From an uncultured Paraprevotella sp. (GTDB taxonomy: Bacteria; Bacteroidota; Bacteroidia; Bacteroidales; Bacteroidaceae): a DNA stretch of 64,000 nucleotides. The DNA lies in assembly GCA_944321565.1 (NCBI GenBank), contig CALULT010000008.1, positions 1-64,000 of the forward strand, in the 5' to 3' direction. How positions within the stretch are numbered: position 1 is the stretch's first letter; the number at the start of each line of letters is the position of its first letter. The notes under the pieces were generated by a model. That model made no database searches and was not told where the DNA came from. It saw nothing but the letters and a program-made list of their open reading frames with translations. Positions 43,055 through 51,442 of the stretch are shown here, piece after piece. A program made the translations under genes and the position numbers.

Positions 43055-44455
43055 ATGGACACATTCCGTTACACCACCGCCGTGCGCCAGATTCTCGGCG
43101 ACCTCTACACCCCGGTCAGCACCTACTTGAAGGTGCGCGACCTCTATCCCCAAAGCGCGTTGATGGAAAGCTCGGACTACCACAGCCACGACAACAGCCG
43201 CTCCTTCATCGCCCTGAACCCGATGGCCAGCATCGCCGTGGGACACGGCACCGTCACGGCACGATACCCCGACGGCACACGCGACACGCGCGACATCAAC
43301 GACTGTTACCGCACGGAACATGCCTTCCGCGATTTCCTGTCGCGTTTCGCCGTGACGGGCGACAAGAAAGAGTTTTGCGGGCTTTACGGCTACACCTCGT
43401 TCAATGCCGTGCGCTACTTCGAGCACATCGCCATCAAGGATGCCACACAGGAACAGAACGACGCGCCCGACATGCTCTACATCCTCTACAAGTATGTCAT
43501 CGTTTTCGACCACTTCAACAACACGCTGACGCTGGTGGAACTCACCGAAGGCGACGAGCCGGACACGCTCGACGAGTTGGAGCGGGTCATCCGCAACCAC
43601 AATTTCGCCACCTACGACTTCCATCCCGTGGGCGAAACCGCCAGCACCCTGACCGACGAAGAACATAAAGCCAACATCCGCCGTGGCATCGCCCACTGCC
43701 TGCGCGGCGACGTGTTCCAGATCGTGCTGAGCCGCCGTTTCATCCAACGCTACGAAGGCGACGACTTCAAGCTCTACCGCGCCCTGCGCAGCATCAACCC
43801 CAGCCCCTACCTCTTCTATTTTGACTTCGGCGGCTTCCGCATCTTCGGCTCTTCGCCCGAGACGCATTGCCGCATCGAGGGTCGGCGGGCCTACATCGAC
43901 CCCATCGCGGGCACCACCCGGCGCACGGGACGGGCGGACGAGGACGAGAAGAACGCCCTGTTCCTGAAAAACGACCCGAAGGAAAACGCCGAACACGTCA
44001 TGCTGGTGGACCTGGCGCGCAACGACCTGAGCCGCAACTGCCACGACGTGCGGGTGGAGTTCTACAAGGACATGCAGTACTACAGCCACGTCATCCACCT
44101 CGTGAGCCGCGTGAGCGGGACGCTCGACGAACAGGCCGACCCCATCAAAGCGTTCATCGACACTTTCCCCGCCGGCACCCTTTCCGGTGCGCCGAAAGTG
44201 CGGGCCATGCAACTCATCAGCGAACTGGAACCGCACAACCGGGGGGCATACGGCGGCTGCATCGGCTTCATCGGGCTGGACGGCTCGCTGAACCAGGCCA
44301 TCACCATACGCACCTTCGTCAGCCGCAACAACGAACTGTGGTTCCAAGCCGGCGGAGGCATCGTGGCCAAGAGCAACGAAGAGTATGAATTACAGGAAGT
44401 CAACAACAAACTGGGGGCTTTGCGGCATGCCATCCGCATGGCGGAAGACATGTAG
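43055..44455 (+). CDS. trpE: anthranilate synthase component I
   Basis: The 466-residue chorismate-using subunit makes anthranilate with TrpG. Conserved blocks are FQIVLSRRFIQRYEGDDFKL, FIDPIAGTTRRTG-type sequence (YIDPIAGTTRRTGRADEDEK), HVMLVDLARNDLSRNCHDVR, FPAGTLSGAPKVRAMQLISE and GGCIGFIGLDGSLNQAITIR. Near the N-terminus SALMESSD (L36-M37-E38-S39) corresponds to the LLES-type element that binds tryptophan in feedback-inhibited enzymes, so allosteric control is likely. It lies 30 bases after trpB. Confidence 0.96.
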   Translation: MDTFRYTTAVRQILGDLYTPVSTYLKVRDLYPQSALMESSDYHSHDNSRSFIALNPMASIAVGHGTVTARYPDGTRDTRDINDCYRTEHAFRDFLSRFAVTGDKKEFCGLYGYTSFNAVRYFEHIAIKDATQEQNDAPDMLYILYKYVIVFDHFNNTLTLVELTEGDEPDTLDELERVIRNHNFATYDFHPVGETASTLTDEEHKANIRRGIAHCLRGDVFQIVLSRRFIQRYEGDDFKLYRALRSINPSPYLFYFDFGGFRIFGSSPETHCRIEGRRAYIDPIAGTTRRTGRADEDEKNALFLKNDPKENAEHVMLVDLARNDLSRNCHDVRVEFYKDMQYYSHVIHLVSRVSGTLDEQADPIKAFIDTFPAGTLSGAPKVRAMQLISELEPHNRGAYGGCIGFIGLDGSLNQAITIRTFVSRNNELWFQAGGGIVAKSNEEYELQEVNNKLGALRHAIRMAEDM

Positions 44456-44485
44456 CCCTGCCCACACCTTATTATATATAGCACA

Positions 44486-45094
44486 ATGAAAACAGTCATC
44501 ATCGACAACTACGACTCCTTCACCTACAACCTCTACCATCTGGTGCGTGAAGCGGGAGTGGAAGCCACCGCCGTCCGCAACGATGCCTTCCGGCTTGAAG
44601 ACCTTGCGGACTACGACAAAATCATCCTGAGCCCCGGCCCCGGCATCCCCGAAGAAGCCGGCCTGTTGCTGGACGTTATCCGCACCTATGCCGGACGCAA
44701 ACCCATGCTCGGCGTGTGCCTCGGCCACCAGGCCATCGGCCAGGTGTTCGGCGCACGGCTCACGAACCTCTCCGAAGTGTTCCACGGGGTGCAGGCGCCT
44801 TGCCTCCTGACGGGAGAAGACCATCTGTTCCACGGCCTGCCCCGACGGTTTCCCGTGGGGCGTTACCACTCCTGGGTGGTCAGCCGCGAAGGGTTCCCCA
44901 ATTGCCTGCAAGTCACAGCGGCCAGCGAAGAAGGCCACGTCATGGCCCTGCGCCACCGCGACTACGACATCCATGGCATCCAGTTCCATCCGGAATCCGT
45001 GCTCACCCCCGGCGGACGCGCCATCGTGGAGAACTTCCTGCGCCACACGCCACCCCAATCCTCCACCCCAACCTATCCACAAACCAACGTATGA
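44486..45094 (+). CDS. trpG: anthranilate synthase component II (glutamine amidotransferase)
   Basis: The 202-residue class I amidotransferase supplies ammonia to TrpE. The catalytic triad is visible: Cys in GVCLGHQAIGQVFGA, His and Glu in IHGIQFHPESVLTPGG. The N-terminus VIIDNYDSFTYNLYHLV and LSPGPGIPEEAG are typical. It is separate from trpD rather than fused to it. The stop overlaps the trpD start by four bases (ATGA). Confidence 0.96.
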   Translation: MKTVIIDNYDSFTYNLYHLVREAGVEATAVRNDAFRLEDLADYDKIILSPGPGIPEEAGLLLDVIRTYAGRKPMLGVCLGHQAIGQVFGARLTNLSEVFHGVQAPCLLTGEDHLFHGLPRRFPVGRYHSWVVSREGFPNCLQVTAASEEGHVMALRHRDYDIHGIQFHPESVLTPGGRAIVENFLRHTPPQSSTPTYPQTNV

Positions 45095-46086
45095 AACAGA
45101 TTCTCACACAAATCACCAACGGCGAGGTGCTGACCCGCGAACAGACCCGCCAGTTCATCCACGGAGTCGTGGACGGACAATACAACGACGTGCAAGTCAG
45201 TGCCCTCCTCACGGGACTCATCATGCGGGGCATCAAGGTCAATGAACTGCTCGGCCTGCGCGACGGGCTTATCGAGACCGGAAATCCCGTGGACTTCAGC
45301 CCCTATCGTGTCATGGACATCGTGGGCACGGGAGGCGACCACAAGAACACGTTCAACATCTCCACCTGCGCCTGCCTCGTGGTGGCGGGGGCGGGCTACA
45401 AAGTGGCCAAGCACGGCAACTATGCCGCCACTTCCACATCCGGCGCAAGCAATGTCATGGAGCAACATGGCGTACGGTTCACGTCCGATGCCGGCCAGCT
45501 GCGCCGCAACCTGGAGGAATGCAACTTCGCCTATCTCCATGCCCCGCTTTTCGCCTGCGGCATGAAAGCCGTGGCACCGGTGCGCAAGATGCTCCAGATT
45601 CCCACATGCTTCAACCTCCTCGGGCCGCTGGTCAACCCCTGCCGCCCGGCCTACCAGCTGTTGGGCGTGGCCAACCTGAACCAAATGCGGCTCTACAGTA
45701 GCGTGTATGAGAAGTTGGGTGTCGGATACGGCATCGTGAACAGCATCGACGGCTACGACGAGATCTCGCTCACAGGCGACTTCAAGGTAAAAACCACCAC
45801 GATGGAAAAGATTTTCCGCCCCGAAGACCTCGGGCTTCCCGCCGCCCGCCCCGAAGAACTTTTCGGCGGCACGACGGTGGAAGAAGCCGCAGGCATCTTC
45901 GACAGCGTGCTGGAGAACCGCAGCACGGAGAGTCGGAAAAACGTGGTGCTGGCCAACGCCGCCTTCGCCATCAAGGTCATTGAGCGGGACAAGGACATCG
46001 CGGAATGCCTCTCCATCGCCCGCGAATCGCTGGAGGGCGGACGCGCCCTCGCCTGCCTGAAGAAATACGTGGAACTCAACAACTGA
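45091..46086 (+). CDS. trpD: anthranilate phosphoribosyltransferase
   Basis: The 331-residue enzyme transfers phosphoribose from PRPP to anthranilate. It begins MKQILTQITNGEVLTREQTR and contains the PRPP motif DIVGTGGDHKNTFNISTCAC, VAKHGNYAATSTSGASNVME and FNLLGPLVNPCRPAYQLLGV. ATG 45091 is fixed by the overlap with trpG; a very long upstream extension of the frame is an artefact of reading trpG out of frame. PRPP is supplied by enzymes such as Prs, encoded at 32542. Confidence 0.96.
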   Translation: MKQILTQITNGEVLTREQTRQFIHGVVDGQYNDVQVSALLTGLIMRGIKVNELLGLRDGLIETGNPVDFSPYRVMDIVGTGGDHKNTFNISTCACLVVAGAGYKVAKHGNYAATSTSGASNVMEQHGVRFTSDAGQLRRNLEECNFAYLHAPLFACGMKAVAPVRKMLQIPTCFNLLGPLVNPCRPAYQLLGVANLNQMRLYSSVYEKLGVGYGIVNSIDGYDEISLTGDFKVKTTTMEKIFRPEDLGLPAARPEELFGGTTVEEAAGIFDSVLENRSTESRKNVVLANAAFAIKVIERDKDIAECLSIARESLEGGRALACLKKYVELNN

Positions 46087-46092
46087 AAAAAG

Positions 46093-46875
46093 ATGAAAGA
46101 CATTTTGGAAGAAATCCTGATTCGCAAGCGTACAGAAGTGGAACAGGCCAAGCGGCGGACACCGCTCCGCGCCCTGAAAGAAGTCCGCCACACCACGGCA
46201 TGCCGCTCCATGCGGGAAGCCTTGCTGCAGTCGCCGTCGGGCATCATCGCGGAATTCAAACGCAAGTCGCCCTCGAAAGGCTGGATCCGTCCCGACGGAC
46301 AGGCCACCGTCATCCCCGCCGCCTACGCCGGGGCCGGAGCCGCCGCCCTCTCCATTCTGACCGACGAACCTTATTTCGGCGGGCAGCTGGGCTTCATCAG
46401 CCAGGCGCGCCCCATGACACACTGCCCCATCCTGCGCAAGGACTTCATCATCGACGAATACCAGCTCCACGAGGCGAGGATAGCCGGGGCCGACGCCGTG
46501 CTGCTGATCGCCGCCGCGCTGCCCCTGGACGAATGCGGGCAGCTGATGCGCCAGGCCCACGAATTGGGATTGGAAGTGTTGCTGGAAATCCACAGCGAGG
46601 ACGAACTGCCCTACGCCGCCCTGCGCCCGGACATGCTGGGCGTGAACAACCGCCACCTGGGCACGTTCCACACCGACGTGGAAAACTCCTTCCGCATCGC
46701 CTCCCTCCTGCCCCGCGACCAGCTCCTGGTATCGGAGAGCGGCATCTCTTCCCCCGCCACCGTCCGCGCCCTGCGCGAGGCCGGGTTCCGGGGATTCCTC
46801 ATCGGCGAGACGTTCATGCGGCAGCCCGACCCGGCCGCCGCCCTCCGCAGCTTCATCCGGGAGGTGGAACGATGA
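46093..46875 (+). CDS. trpC: indole-3-glycerol-phosphate synthase
   Basis: This 260-residue TIM-barrel enzyme shows MKDILEEILIRKRTEVEQAK, GIIAEFKRKSPSKGWIRPDG, GAAALSILTDEPYFGGQLGF, CPILRKDFIIDEYQLHEARI, GADAVLLIAAALPLDECGQL, LGVNNRHLGTFHTDVENSF and LLVSESGISSPATVRALREA, covering all catalytic Lys and Glu positions expected. It is a stand-alone protein, not fused to TrpF. Its stop overlaps the trpF start by 4 bases. Confidence 0.96.
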   Translation: MKDILEEILIRKRTEVEQAKRRTPLRALKEVRHTTACRSMREALLQSPSGIIAEFKRKSPSKGWIRPDGQATVIPAAYAGAGAAALSILTDEPYFGGQLGFISQARPMTHCPILRKDFIIDEYQLHEARIAGADAVLLIAAALPLDECGQLMRQAHELGLEVLLEIHSEDELPYAALRPDMLGVNNRHLGTFHTDVENSFRIASLLPRDQLLVSESGISSPATVRALREAGFRGFLIGETFMRQPDPAAALRSFIREVER

Positions 46876-47519
46876 AACGACTCATCGTCAAGGTCTGCGG
46901 CATGCGCGATGGAGAGAACATCCGCCGGGTGGAAGCCCTCGCGCCGGACTGGATGGGCTTCATCTGCTGGGAAGGTTCGCGGCGGCATGTGCCCGAAGTG
47001 CCGGACTACCTGCCCGTGAAGTGCCGCCGTGTGGGCGTGTTCGTCAATCCTTCAGTGGAATACGTGGACACACGCATCAAGGAACTGGAACTCGACCTTG
47101 TGCAACTCCACGGACAGGAAACGCCGGATTTCTGCCGTGCCGTCAAAGATTTGTCCAACTCCAAAGACCATTCCGTGGAAATCATCAAGGCGTTCGGCAT
47201 CGCCACAGGAAAACCTTTCCCCGACACGGCAGCCTATGAAGAGGCATGCGACTTTTTCCTGTTCGACACACAAACGCCCACTGTCGGAGGCAGCGGGCAG
47301 ACATTCGACTGGAATATGCTCAGCGGATACCAAGGAAACACGCCTTTCCTGCTCAGCGGAGGCATCGGCCCAGACAGCCTGCCGGCCCTTAAGGAATTTT
47401 CCCACCCGTATTGGGCCGGCGTGGACTTGAACTCGCGTTTCGAAATCTCCCCCGCCCGGAAAGACACGGAAAAACTCGCTACCTTCTTAAAAGCTTTGAG
47501 AGAACAAAACAATGTATAA
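46872..47519 (+). CDS. trpF: phosphoribosylanthranilate isomerase
   Basis: The 215-residue TIM-barrel isomerase begins MKRLIVKVCGMRDGENIRRV with the catalytic Cys of KVCGMR. It continues WMGFICWEGSRRHVPEVPDY, VGVFVNPSVEYVDTRIKELE, LDLVQLHGQETPDFC, FLFDTQTPTVGGSGQTFDWN with the catalytic Asp, and LLSGGIGPDSLPALKEF. ATG 46872 is fixed by the overlap with trpC; a longer in-frame extension runs through trpC. trpA follows after 18 bases. Confidence 0.95.
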   Translation: MKRLIVKVCGMRDGENIRRVEALAPDWMGFICWEGSRRHVPEVPDYLPVKCRRVGVFVNPSVEYVDTRIKELELDLVQLHGQETPDFCRAVKDLSNSKDHSVEIIKAFGIATGKPFPDTAAYEEACDFFLFDTQTPTVGGSGQTFDWNMLSGYQGNTPFLLSGGIGPDSLPALKEFSHPYWAGVDLNSRFEISPARKDTEKLATFLKALREQNNV

Positions 47520-47537
47520 ACTTAAAAATAGAACATC

Positions 47538-48311
47538 ATGAACAGAATCAACAAACTATTCAACGACAAACCGCAACAAATCCTTTCACTGTACTTCTGC
47601 GCCGGACACCCGGCACCGGACAGCACGGCCGACATCGTCCGCACCCTGGCCGCGCGAGGCATTGACATGGTGGAAATCGGCATTCCCTTCAGCGACCCCA
47701 TGGCCGACGGCCCCGTCATCCAGGATGCCGCCACCAAGGCATTGCGCGGCGGCATGACTCTGCGCCGCTTGTTCGACCAGCTGAAGGACATCCGCCGCGA
47801 CGTGGAAATCCCCCTGCTTCTGATGGGCTATCTGAATCCCATTTTCCATTACGGCTTCGAAGCGTTCTGCCAAAGCTGTGCCGAATGCGGCATCGACGGG
47901 GTCATCATCCCCGACCTGCCTTTCCGCGACTACATGGAGACTTATAAGCCCATCGCCGACCGTTACGGCCTGCGCATTATCATGCTCATCACCCCCGAAA
48001 CCAGCGAGGAGCGCATCCGCCTCATCGACCAGCACACCGACGGCTTCATCTACATGGTGTCGTCCGCTGCCACCACCGGAGTGCAAAAAACGTTCGATGC
48101 AGAAAAACAGGCCTACTTCAACCGCGTAAACGGCATGGGACTGACCCATCCGCGCATGATCGGCTTCGGCATCAGCAACCGCCAAACATTGGAAACCGCG
48201 CAACGGAACGCCGCCGGTGCCATCATCGGCAGCCGCTTCGTCAGCCTGCTCGACCAATACGGCAAAGCCGGCACGGCATTGAACCATTTGTTTGAGGACT
48301 TAAAAAAATAG
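47538..48311 (+). CDS. trpA: tryptophan synthase alpha subunit
   Basis: The 257-residue TIM-barrel subunit cleaves indole-3-glycerol phosphate and channels indole to TrpB. Visible are LSLYFCAGHPAPDSTADIVR, the catalytic Glu in MVEIGIPFSDPMADGPVIQD, LMGYLNPIFHYGFEAF, DGVIIPDLPFRDY with the catalytic Asp, and YMVSSAATTGVQK. It is the last gene of the operon. No intrinsic terminator follows before the tandem repeat at 48344. Confidence 0.96.
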   Translation: MNRINKLFNDKPQQILSLYFCAGHPAPDSTADIVRTLAARGIDMVEIGIPFSDPMADGPVIQDAATKALRGGMTLRRLFDQLKDIRRDVEIPLLLMGYLNPIFHYGFEAFCQSCAECGIDGVIIPDLPFRDYMETYKPIADRYGLRIIMLITPETSEERIRLIDQHTDGFIYMVSSAATTGVQKTFDAEKQAYFNRVNGMGLTHPRMIGFGISNRQTLETAQRNAAGAIIGSRFVSLLDQYGKAGTALNHLFEDLKK

Positions 48312-48343
48312 CGGAAAAATCCAGGCAACGCACAGCAATGAAA

Positions 48344-48570
48344 GTTTCAGAGCCTGAAACACCCAGTTTCAGAGCCTGAAACACCCAGTTCCAGAGCCTG
48401 AAACACCCAGTTCCAAGAGCCTGAAACACCCAGTTCCAAGAGCCTGAAACACCCAGTTCCAAGAGCCTGAAACACCCAGTTCCAAGAGCCTGAAACACCT
48501 GGTTCCAAGAGCCTGAAACACCTGGTTCCAAGAATTAGGTACATCTAGTTCCGAAAGTCCGGAACAACAG
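48344..48570 (+). repeat. tandem 22/23-bp palindromic repeat (8 good units plus 2 degenerate)
   Basis: Units start at 48344, 48366, 48388 (22 bp) and 48410, 48433, 48456, 48479, 48502 (23 bp), with decayed units at 48525 and 48548. The consensus is GTTCCAAGAGCCTGAAAC then ACCCA or ACCTG. The first two units contain the perfect palindrome GTTTCAGAGCCTGAAAC; later units carry an added A and T-to-C changes that weaken it. The array fills most of the 338-bp gap between trpA and the AspT-like gene. There are no unique spacers, so it is not a CRISPR. Open frames across it are artefacts of the repeat. Confidence 0.92.
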
Positions 48571-48637
48571 TCTGTGCCTTTTCCTGATTTCACGCAGGTT
48601 TTCTACCCACAATCCATGCCATCTGCCCAAAAAGTGA

Positions 48638-48645
48638 TAACTTTG
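48638..48645 (+). promoter_or_regulatory. -7 box almost touching the AspT-like start codon
   Basis: TAACTTTG at 48638-48645 ends 4 bases before ATG 48650. If used, transcription would begin at or next to the start codon, giving a leaderless mRNA. No -33 TTTG is seen at the expected distance. Confidence 0.4.
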
Positions 48646-48649
48646 CAGC

Positions 48650-50311
48650 ATGGAATGGATAAACAGTCTACTGTTCGAGCACAGTGCCATACAGGCCATC
48701 ATCGTGCTCTCGCTGGTGACAGCCACGGGATTGTGGCTGGGCAAGATTCATGTGTGGGGCGTGTCGCTCGGGGTTACGTTCGTGTTCTTCATGGGCATCT
48801 TGGCGGGCCATCTGGGCATCACGCTGGACAAACAAATGCTGGACTACGCCGAAAGTTTCGGGCTTGTCATCTTCGTCTATGCCCTCGGGCTGCAGGTGGG
48901 GCCGGGCTTCTTCAGCTCTTTCCGCCACGGCGGAATCCCGCTGAACATGCTGAGCATCGGTGTCATCCTGCTGGGCACCGCGCTGACCGTGCTCCTGAGC
49001 CGCTGGTTTAACATCCCGTTGCCGGACATGGTGGGCGTGTTGTGCGGGGCAACGACCAACACCCCCGCGCTCGGCGCGGCGCAACAGACCCTGCAACAGA
49101 TGGGGTTGCCAGACAGCGGGGCGGCACTGGGCGCCGCCGTGGCCTACCCGCTCGGGGTGGTCGGCGTAATCCTGGCCATCCTGTTCCTGCGCAAGGTGCT
49201 CGCGCGGCCCGCCGACCTGAAAGAACAAAAAGAAGACGGGCAGAACAGCCCCTACGTGGCGGCGTTCCAAATCCATAACCCGGCCATCTTCCACAAGACC
49301 ATCAAAGACCTCGCCCCGCACAGCCACACGAAATTCGTGATTTCGAGACTGTGGCGAGACGGAAAAGTGACCATCCCCATCGGGACGACCGAACTGCGGG
49401 AAAACGACCGCATCCTGGTGGTGACGACGGAAAAGGAGATGCCCACCCTCACCCTACTGTTCGGCGAACAGGAAAACCGCGACTGGAACAAGGAGGACAT
49501 CGACTGGAACAGCATAGACCGCAACCTGGAATCGCACCACATCGTGGTGACCAAACCGGAAATCAACGGGAAGCGCATCGGTTCGCTCCACCTGCGCAAT
49601 GACTACGACATCAACATCAGCCGTGTGCTGCGCAGCGGAGTGCAAATCCTGGCCACGCCCGACCTCGTGCTGCAAATCGGCGACCGCCTTACCGTCATCG
49701 GGGAAAAGGCGGCCATCAAGCGCGTGGAAAGCATCTTGGGCAACTCGGTGAACAGCCTGCGCGAACCGAACCTGGCCGCCATCTTCATCGGCATCGTGCT
49801 GGGCTTGGTGCTAGGCTCCATCCCCCTTTCCATCCCGGGCATCAGCAGCCCGGTGAAAATGGGGCTGGCCGGAGGGCCTATCATCGTGGGCATCCTGGTG
49901 GGGTGTTTCGGACCGCGGCTGCACATGCGGATTTACACCACCCGCAGCGCGAACCTGATGCTGCGCGGCATCGGGCTTTCGCTCTACCTGGCCGGCATCG
50001 GCATTGACGCGGGCGCGCATTTCTTCGAAACGGTGGTGCGCCCCGAGGGGCTGGTGTGGGTGGCATCGGGATTCCTCATCACCGTCGTGCCGCTGTTGCT
50101 CCTCGCCCCCGTGGCCATGCGTTGGTGCAAGATGAACTTCGGCACCACCTGCGGCATGCTTTGCGGCAGCATGGCCAACCCGATGGCCTTGAACTACGTG
50201 AACGACAGCCTGCCCGGCAACGACGCTTCCGTCAGCTACGCCACGGTCTATCCCCTTGGCATGTTCCTCCGTGTGGTCATCAGCCAGGTCGTGCTCATGC
50301 TGTTCCTATGA
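48650..50311 (+). CDS. AspT/YidE family transporter with two RCK-C (TrkA-C) domains
   Basis: The 553-residue inner-membrane protein has two five-helix AspT halves (about 1-170 and 370-553) around a cytosolic centre with TrkA-C domains (about 205-285: DLAPHSHTKFVISRLWRDGK, and 295-370: RNLESHHIVVTKPEINGKRI). The family signatures LGLQVGPGFFSSF, MVGVLCGATTNTPALGAAQQ and GMLCGSMANPMALNYVNDSL are clear. AspT itself exchanges aspartate for alanine; YidE-like members have unknown substrates. It follows the tandem repeat array as a single gene. Confidence 0.93.
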   Translation: MEWINSLLFEHSAIQAIIVLSLVTATGLWLGKIHVWGVSLGVTFVFFMGILAGHLGITLDKQMLDYAESFGLVIFVYALGLQVGPGFFSSFRHGGIPLNMLSIGVILLGTALTVLLSRWFNIPLPDMVGVLCGATTNTPALGAAQQTLQQMGLPDSGAALGAAVAYPLGVVGVILAILFLRKVLARPADLKEQKEDGQNSPYVAAFQIHNPAIFHKTIKDLAPHSHTKFVISRLWRDGKVTIPIGTTELRENDRILVVTTEKEMPTLTLLFGEQENRDWNKEDIDWNSIDRNLESHHIVVTKPEINGKRIGSLHLRNDYDINISRVLRSGVQILATPDLVLQIGDRLTVIGEKAAIKRVESILGNSVNSLREPNLAAIFIGIVLGLVLGSIPLSIPGISSPVKMGLAGGPIIVGILVGCFGPRLHMRIYTTRSANLMLRGIGLSLYLAGIGIDAGAHFFETVVRPEGLVWVASGFLITVVPLLLLAPVAMRWCKMNFGTTCGMLCGSMANPMALNYVNDSLPGNDASVSYATVYPLGMFLRVVISQVVLMLFL

Positions 50312-50367
50312 CCCATTTATGCTTAGCGCGGAATAAATTTGTGCATTCCTAAATAACAAATTATCGG

Positions 50368-50463
50368 ATAGGAGGTGCAGCATTCTTGCTGCACATATTC
50401 GCACAATTGCGTATGCCAGTGACCTGTCTTGTGATTGTGCGGCAGGAATGCCGCACCTCCTAT
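50368..50463. repeat. REP/BIME-like inverted pair of hairpins
   Basis: The 28 bases 50368-50395 match the reverse complement of 50436-50463 at 25 of 28 positions. Each arm also folds on itself, for example GTGCAGCATTCTTGCTGCAC in the left arm. Two self-complementary units in inverted orientation are typical of REP-type intergenic elements. It lies between the AspT-like gene and the convergent zinc-ribbon gene. Confidence 0.75.
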
Positions 50464-50507
50464 AAATTCTATTGAATTTTGTCCCGCCCCAAGATTCGGA
50501 AGCGGGC

Positions 50508-50542
50508 AAAAAAATGCCTGCGGGATGACGCTCCACGCAGGC
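50508..50542 (-). terminator. intrinsic terminator of the zinc-ribbon/Nif3 unit
   Basis: Read leftward, GCCTGCG (50542-50536) pairs with CGCAGGC (50522-50516), followed by A then TTTTTTT (50514-50508). It lies 48 bases after the zinc-ribbon stop codon. Confidence 0.75.
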
Positions 50543-50590
50543 TTTAAACGATTTTATCCTACTAGCCACTTAGCGCCTAGGATGCCACCT

Positions 50591-51433
50591 CTATTTATTA
50601 TCCTCTTCCGGTATGGCGGAAGATGCCGTGCGGCGGCGGCGTTTCGGTTTTTCCTCAGCCACCTTGTTTTCCAGTGTAACCCCGGCCAATTCCGGGTCTA
50701 TCATGATGCGCCCGCAATATTCGCACACGATGATTTTCTTCCGCATGCGGATATCCAACTGGCGCTGGGGCGGAATCTTGTTGAAGCAACCGCCACAGGC
50801 ATCACGCTGCACATAGACAATGCCCAATCCATTGCGGCTGTTCTTGCGAATCCGCTTGAAGGCCAAAAGCAAGCGCGGCTCGATGGTGGCTTCCAGGGCC
50901 TTTGCCTTCTCGCGCAACTTTTCTTCTTCCGACTTCGTTTCGGAAACGATTTCTTCCAGTTCGGACTTCTTCACCTCCAAATCGGCACGACGTTCCTTCA
51001 TTTCTTCCGTGCAATGTGCGATTTCCTCGTTTTTCTGGTCAATGGCGGCCTTTGCTTCGCGGATGCGCTTCTCGTTCAGTTCCACATCGAGAGACTGGTA
51101 TTCGATTTCCTTGCTCAAAGACTCATATTCGCGGTTGTTACGCACGTTGTCCAACTGTTGCTGATACTTCTCAATGGAAGCCTTGTTGGCTTCTATCGTA
51201 TGCTTGCGGTTCGCAATGTCGGCGTTAAGCTCATCTATCGTCCCATGGATTTTCTCGATACGTGTGGACAGACCTTCGAGTTCGTCTTCCAAGTCCTGCA
51301 CTTCCAAGGGGAGTTCGCCCCGCAACGTCTTAATCTTGTCTATCTCGGAGAGTATGGTCTGCAACTGGTACAGGTTCCTCAATTTCTCCTCAATGGACAA
51401 ATCGACCGTTTCTTTCTTCGTTTCTTTTGCCAT
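50591..51433 (-). CDS. coiled-coil protein with C-terminal C4 zinc ribbon
   Basis: The 280-residue protein is a long coiled coil (about 10-190, Glu/Lys-rich with heptads such as LEGLSTRIEKIHGTIDELNA). A C-terminal zinc ribbon follows (about 205-250): DACGGCFNKIPPQRQLDIRM and IIVCEYCGRIMIDPELAG give two C-x2-C pairs. A basic tail KPKRRRRTAS precedes an acidic end. It matches the widespread zf-RING_7/C4-type zinc ribbon family, whose role is unclear but probably nucleic-acid related. It lies 9 bases after the Nif3-like gene and shares its transcript, a conserved pairing in Bacteroidota. Confidence 0.9.
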   Translation of the reverse strand: MAKETKKETVDLSIEEKLRNLYQLQTILSEIDKIKTLRGELPLEVQDLEDELEGLSTRIEKIHGTIDELNADIANRKHTIEANKASIEKYQQQLDNVRNNREYESLSKEIEYQSLDVELNEKRIREAKAAIDQKNEEIAHCTEEMKERRADLEVKKSELEEIVSETKSEEEKLREKAKALEATIEPRLLLAFKRIRKNSRNGLGIVYVQRDACGGCFNKIPPQRQLDIRMRKKIIVCEYCGRIMIDPELAGVTLENKVAEEKPKRRRRTASSAIPEEDNK

Positions 51434-51442
51434 AAGCCTTAC

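Noticed and set aside
41432..44347. 971-codon open frame on the minus strand across trpB and trpE
   Set aside because: It is antisense to two clear enzymes, its translation is rich in His, Val, Gly and Ala without any domain, and such frames arise from strong codon bias in GC-rich genes.
45073..46671. 532-codon minus-strand frame across trpD and trpC
   Set aside because: Shadow of two well-conserved plus-strand genes, with no motif of its own.
48344..48570. CRISPR array
   Set aside because: The units are directly adjacent with no unique spacers, and no cas gene is in the window.
48241..48593. Overlapping minus-strand frames with repeated CFRLLELGVSGSW-like peptides
   Set aside because: They are produced by the tandem 22/23-bp array; the three frames encode the same repeat and lack start signals.
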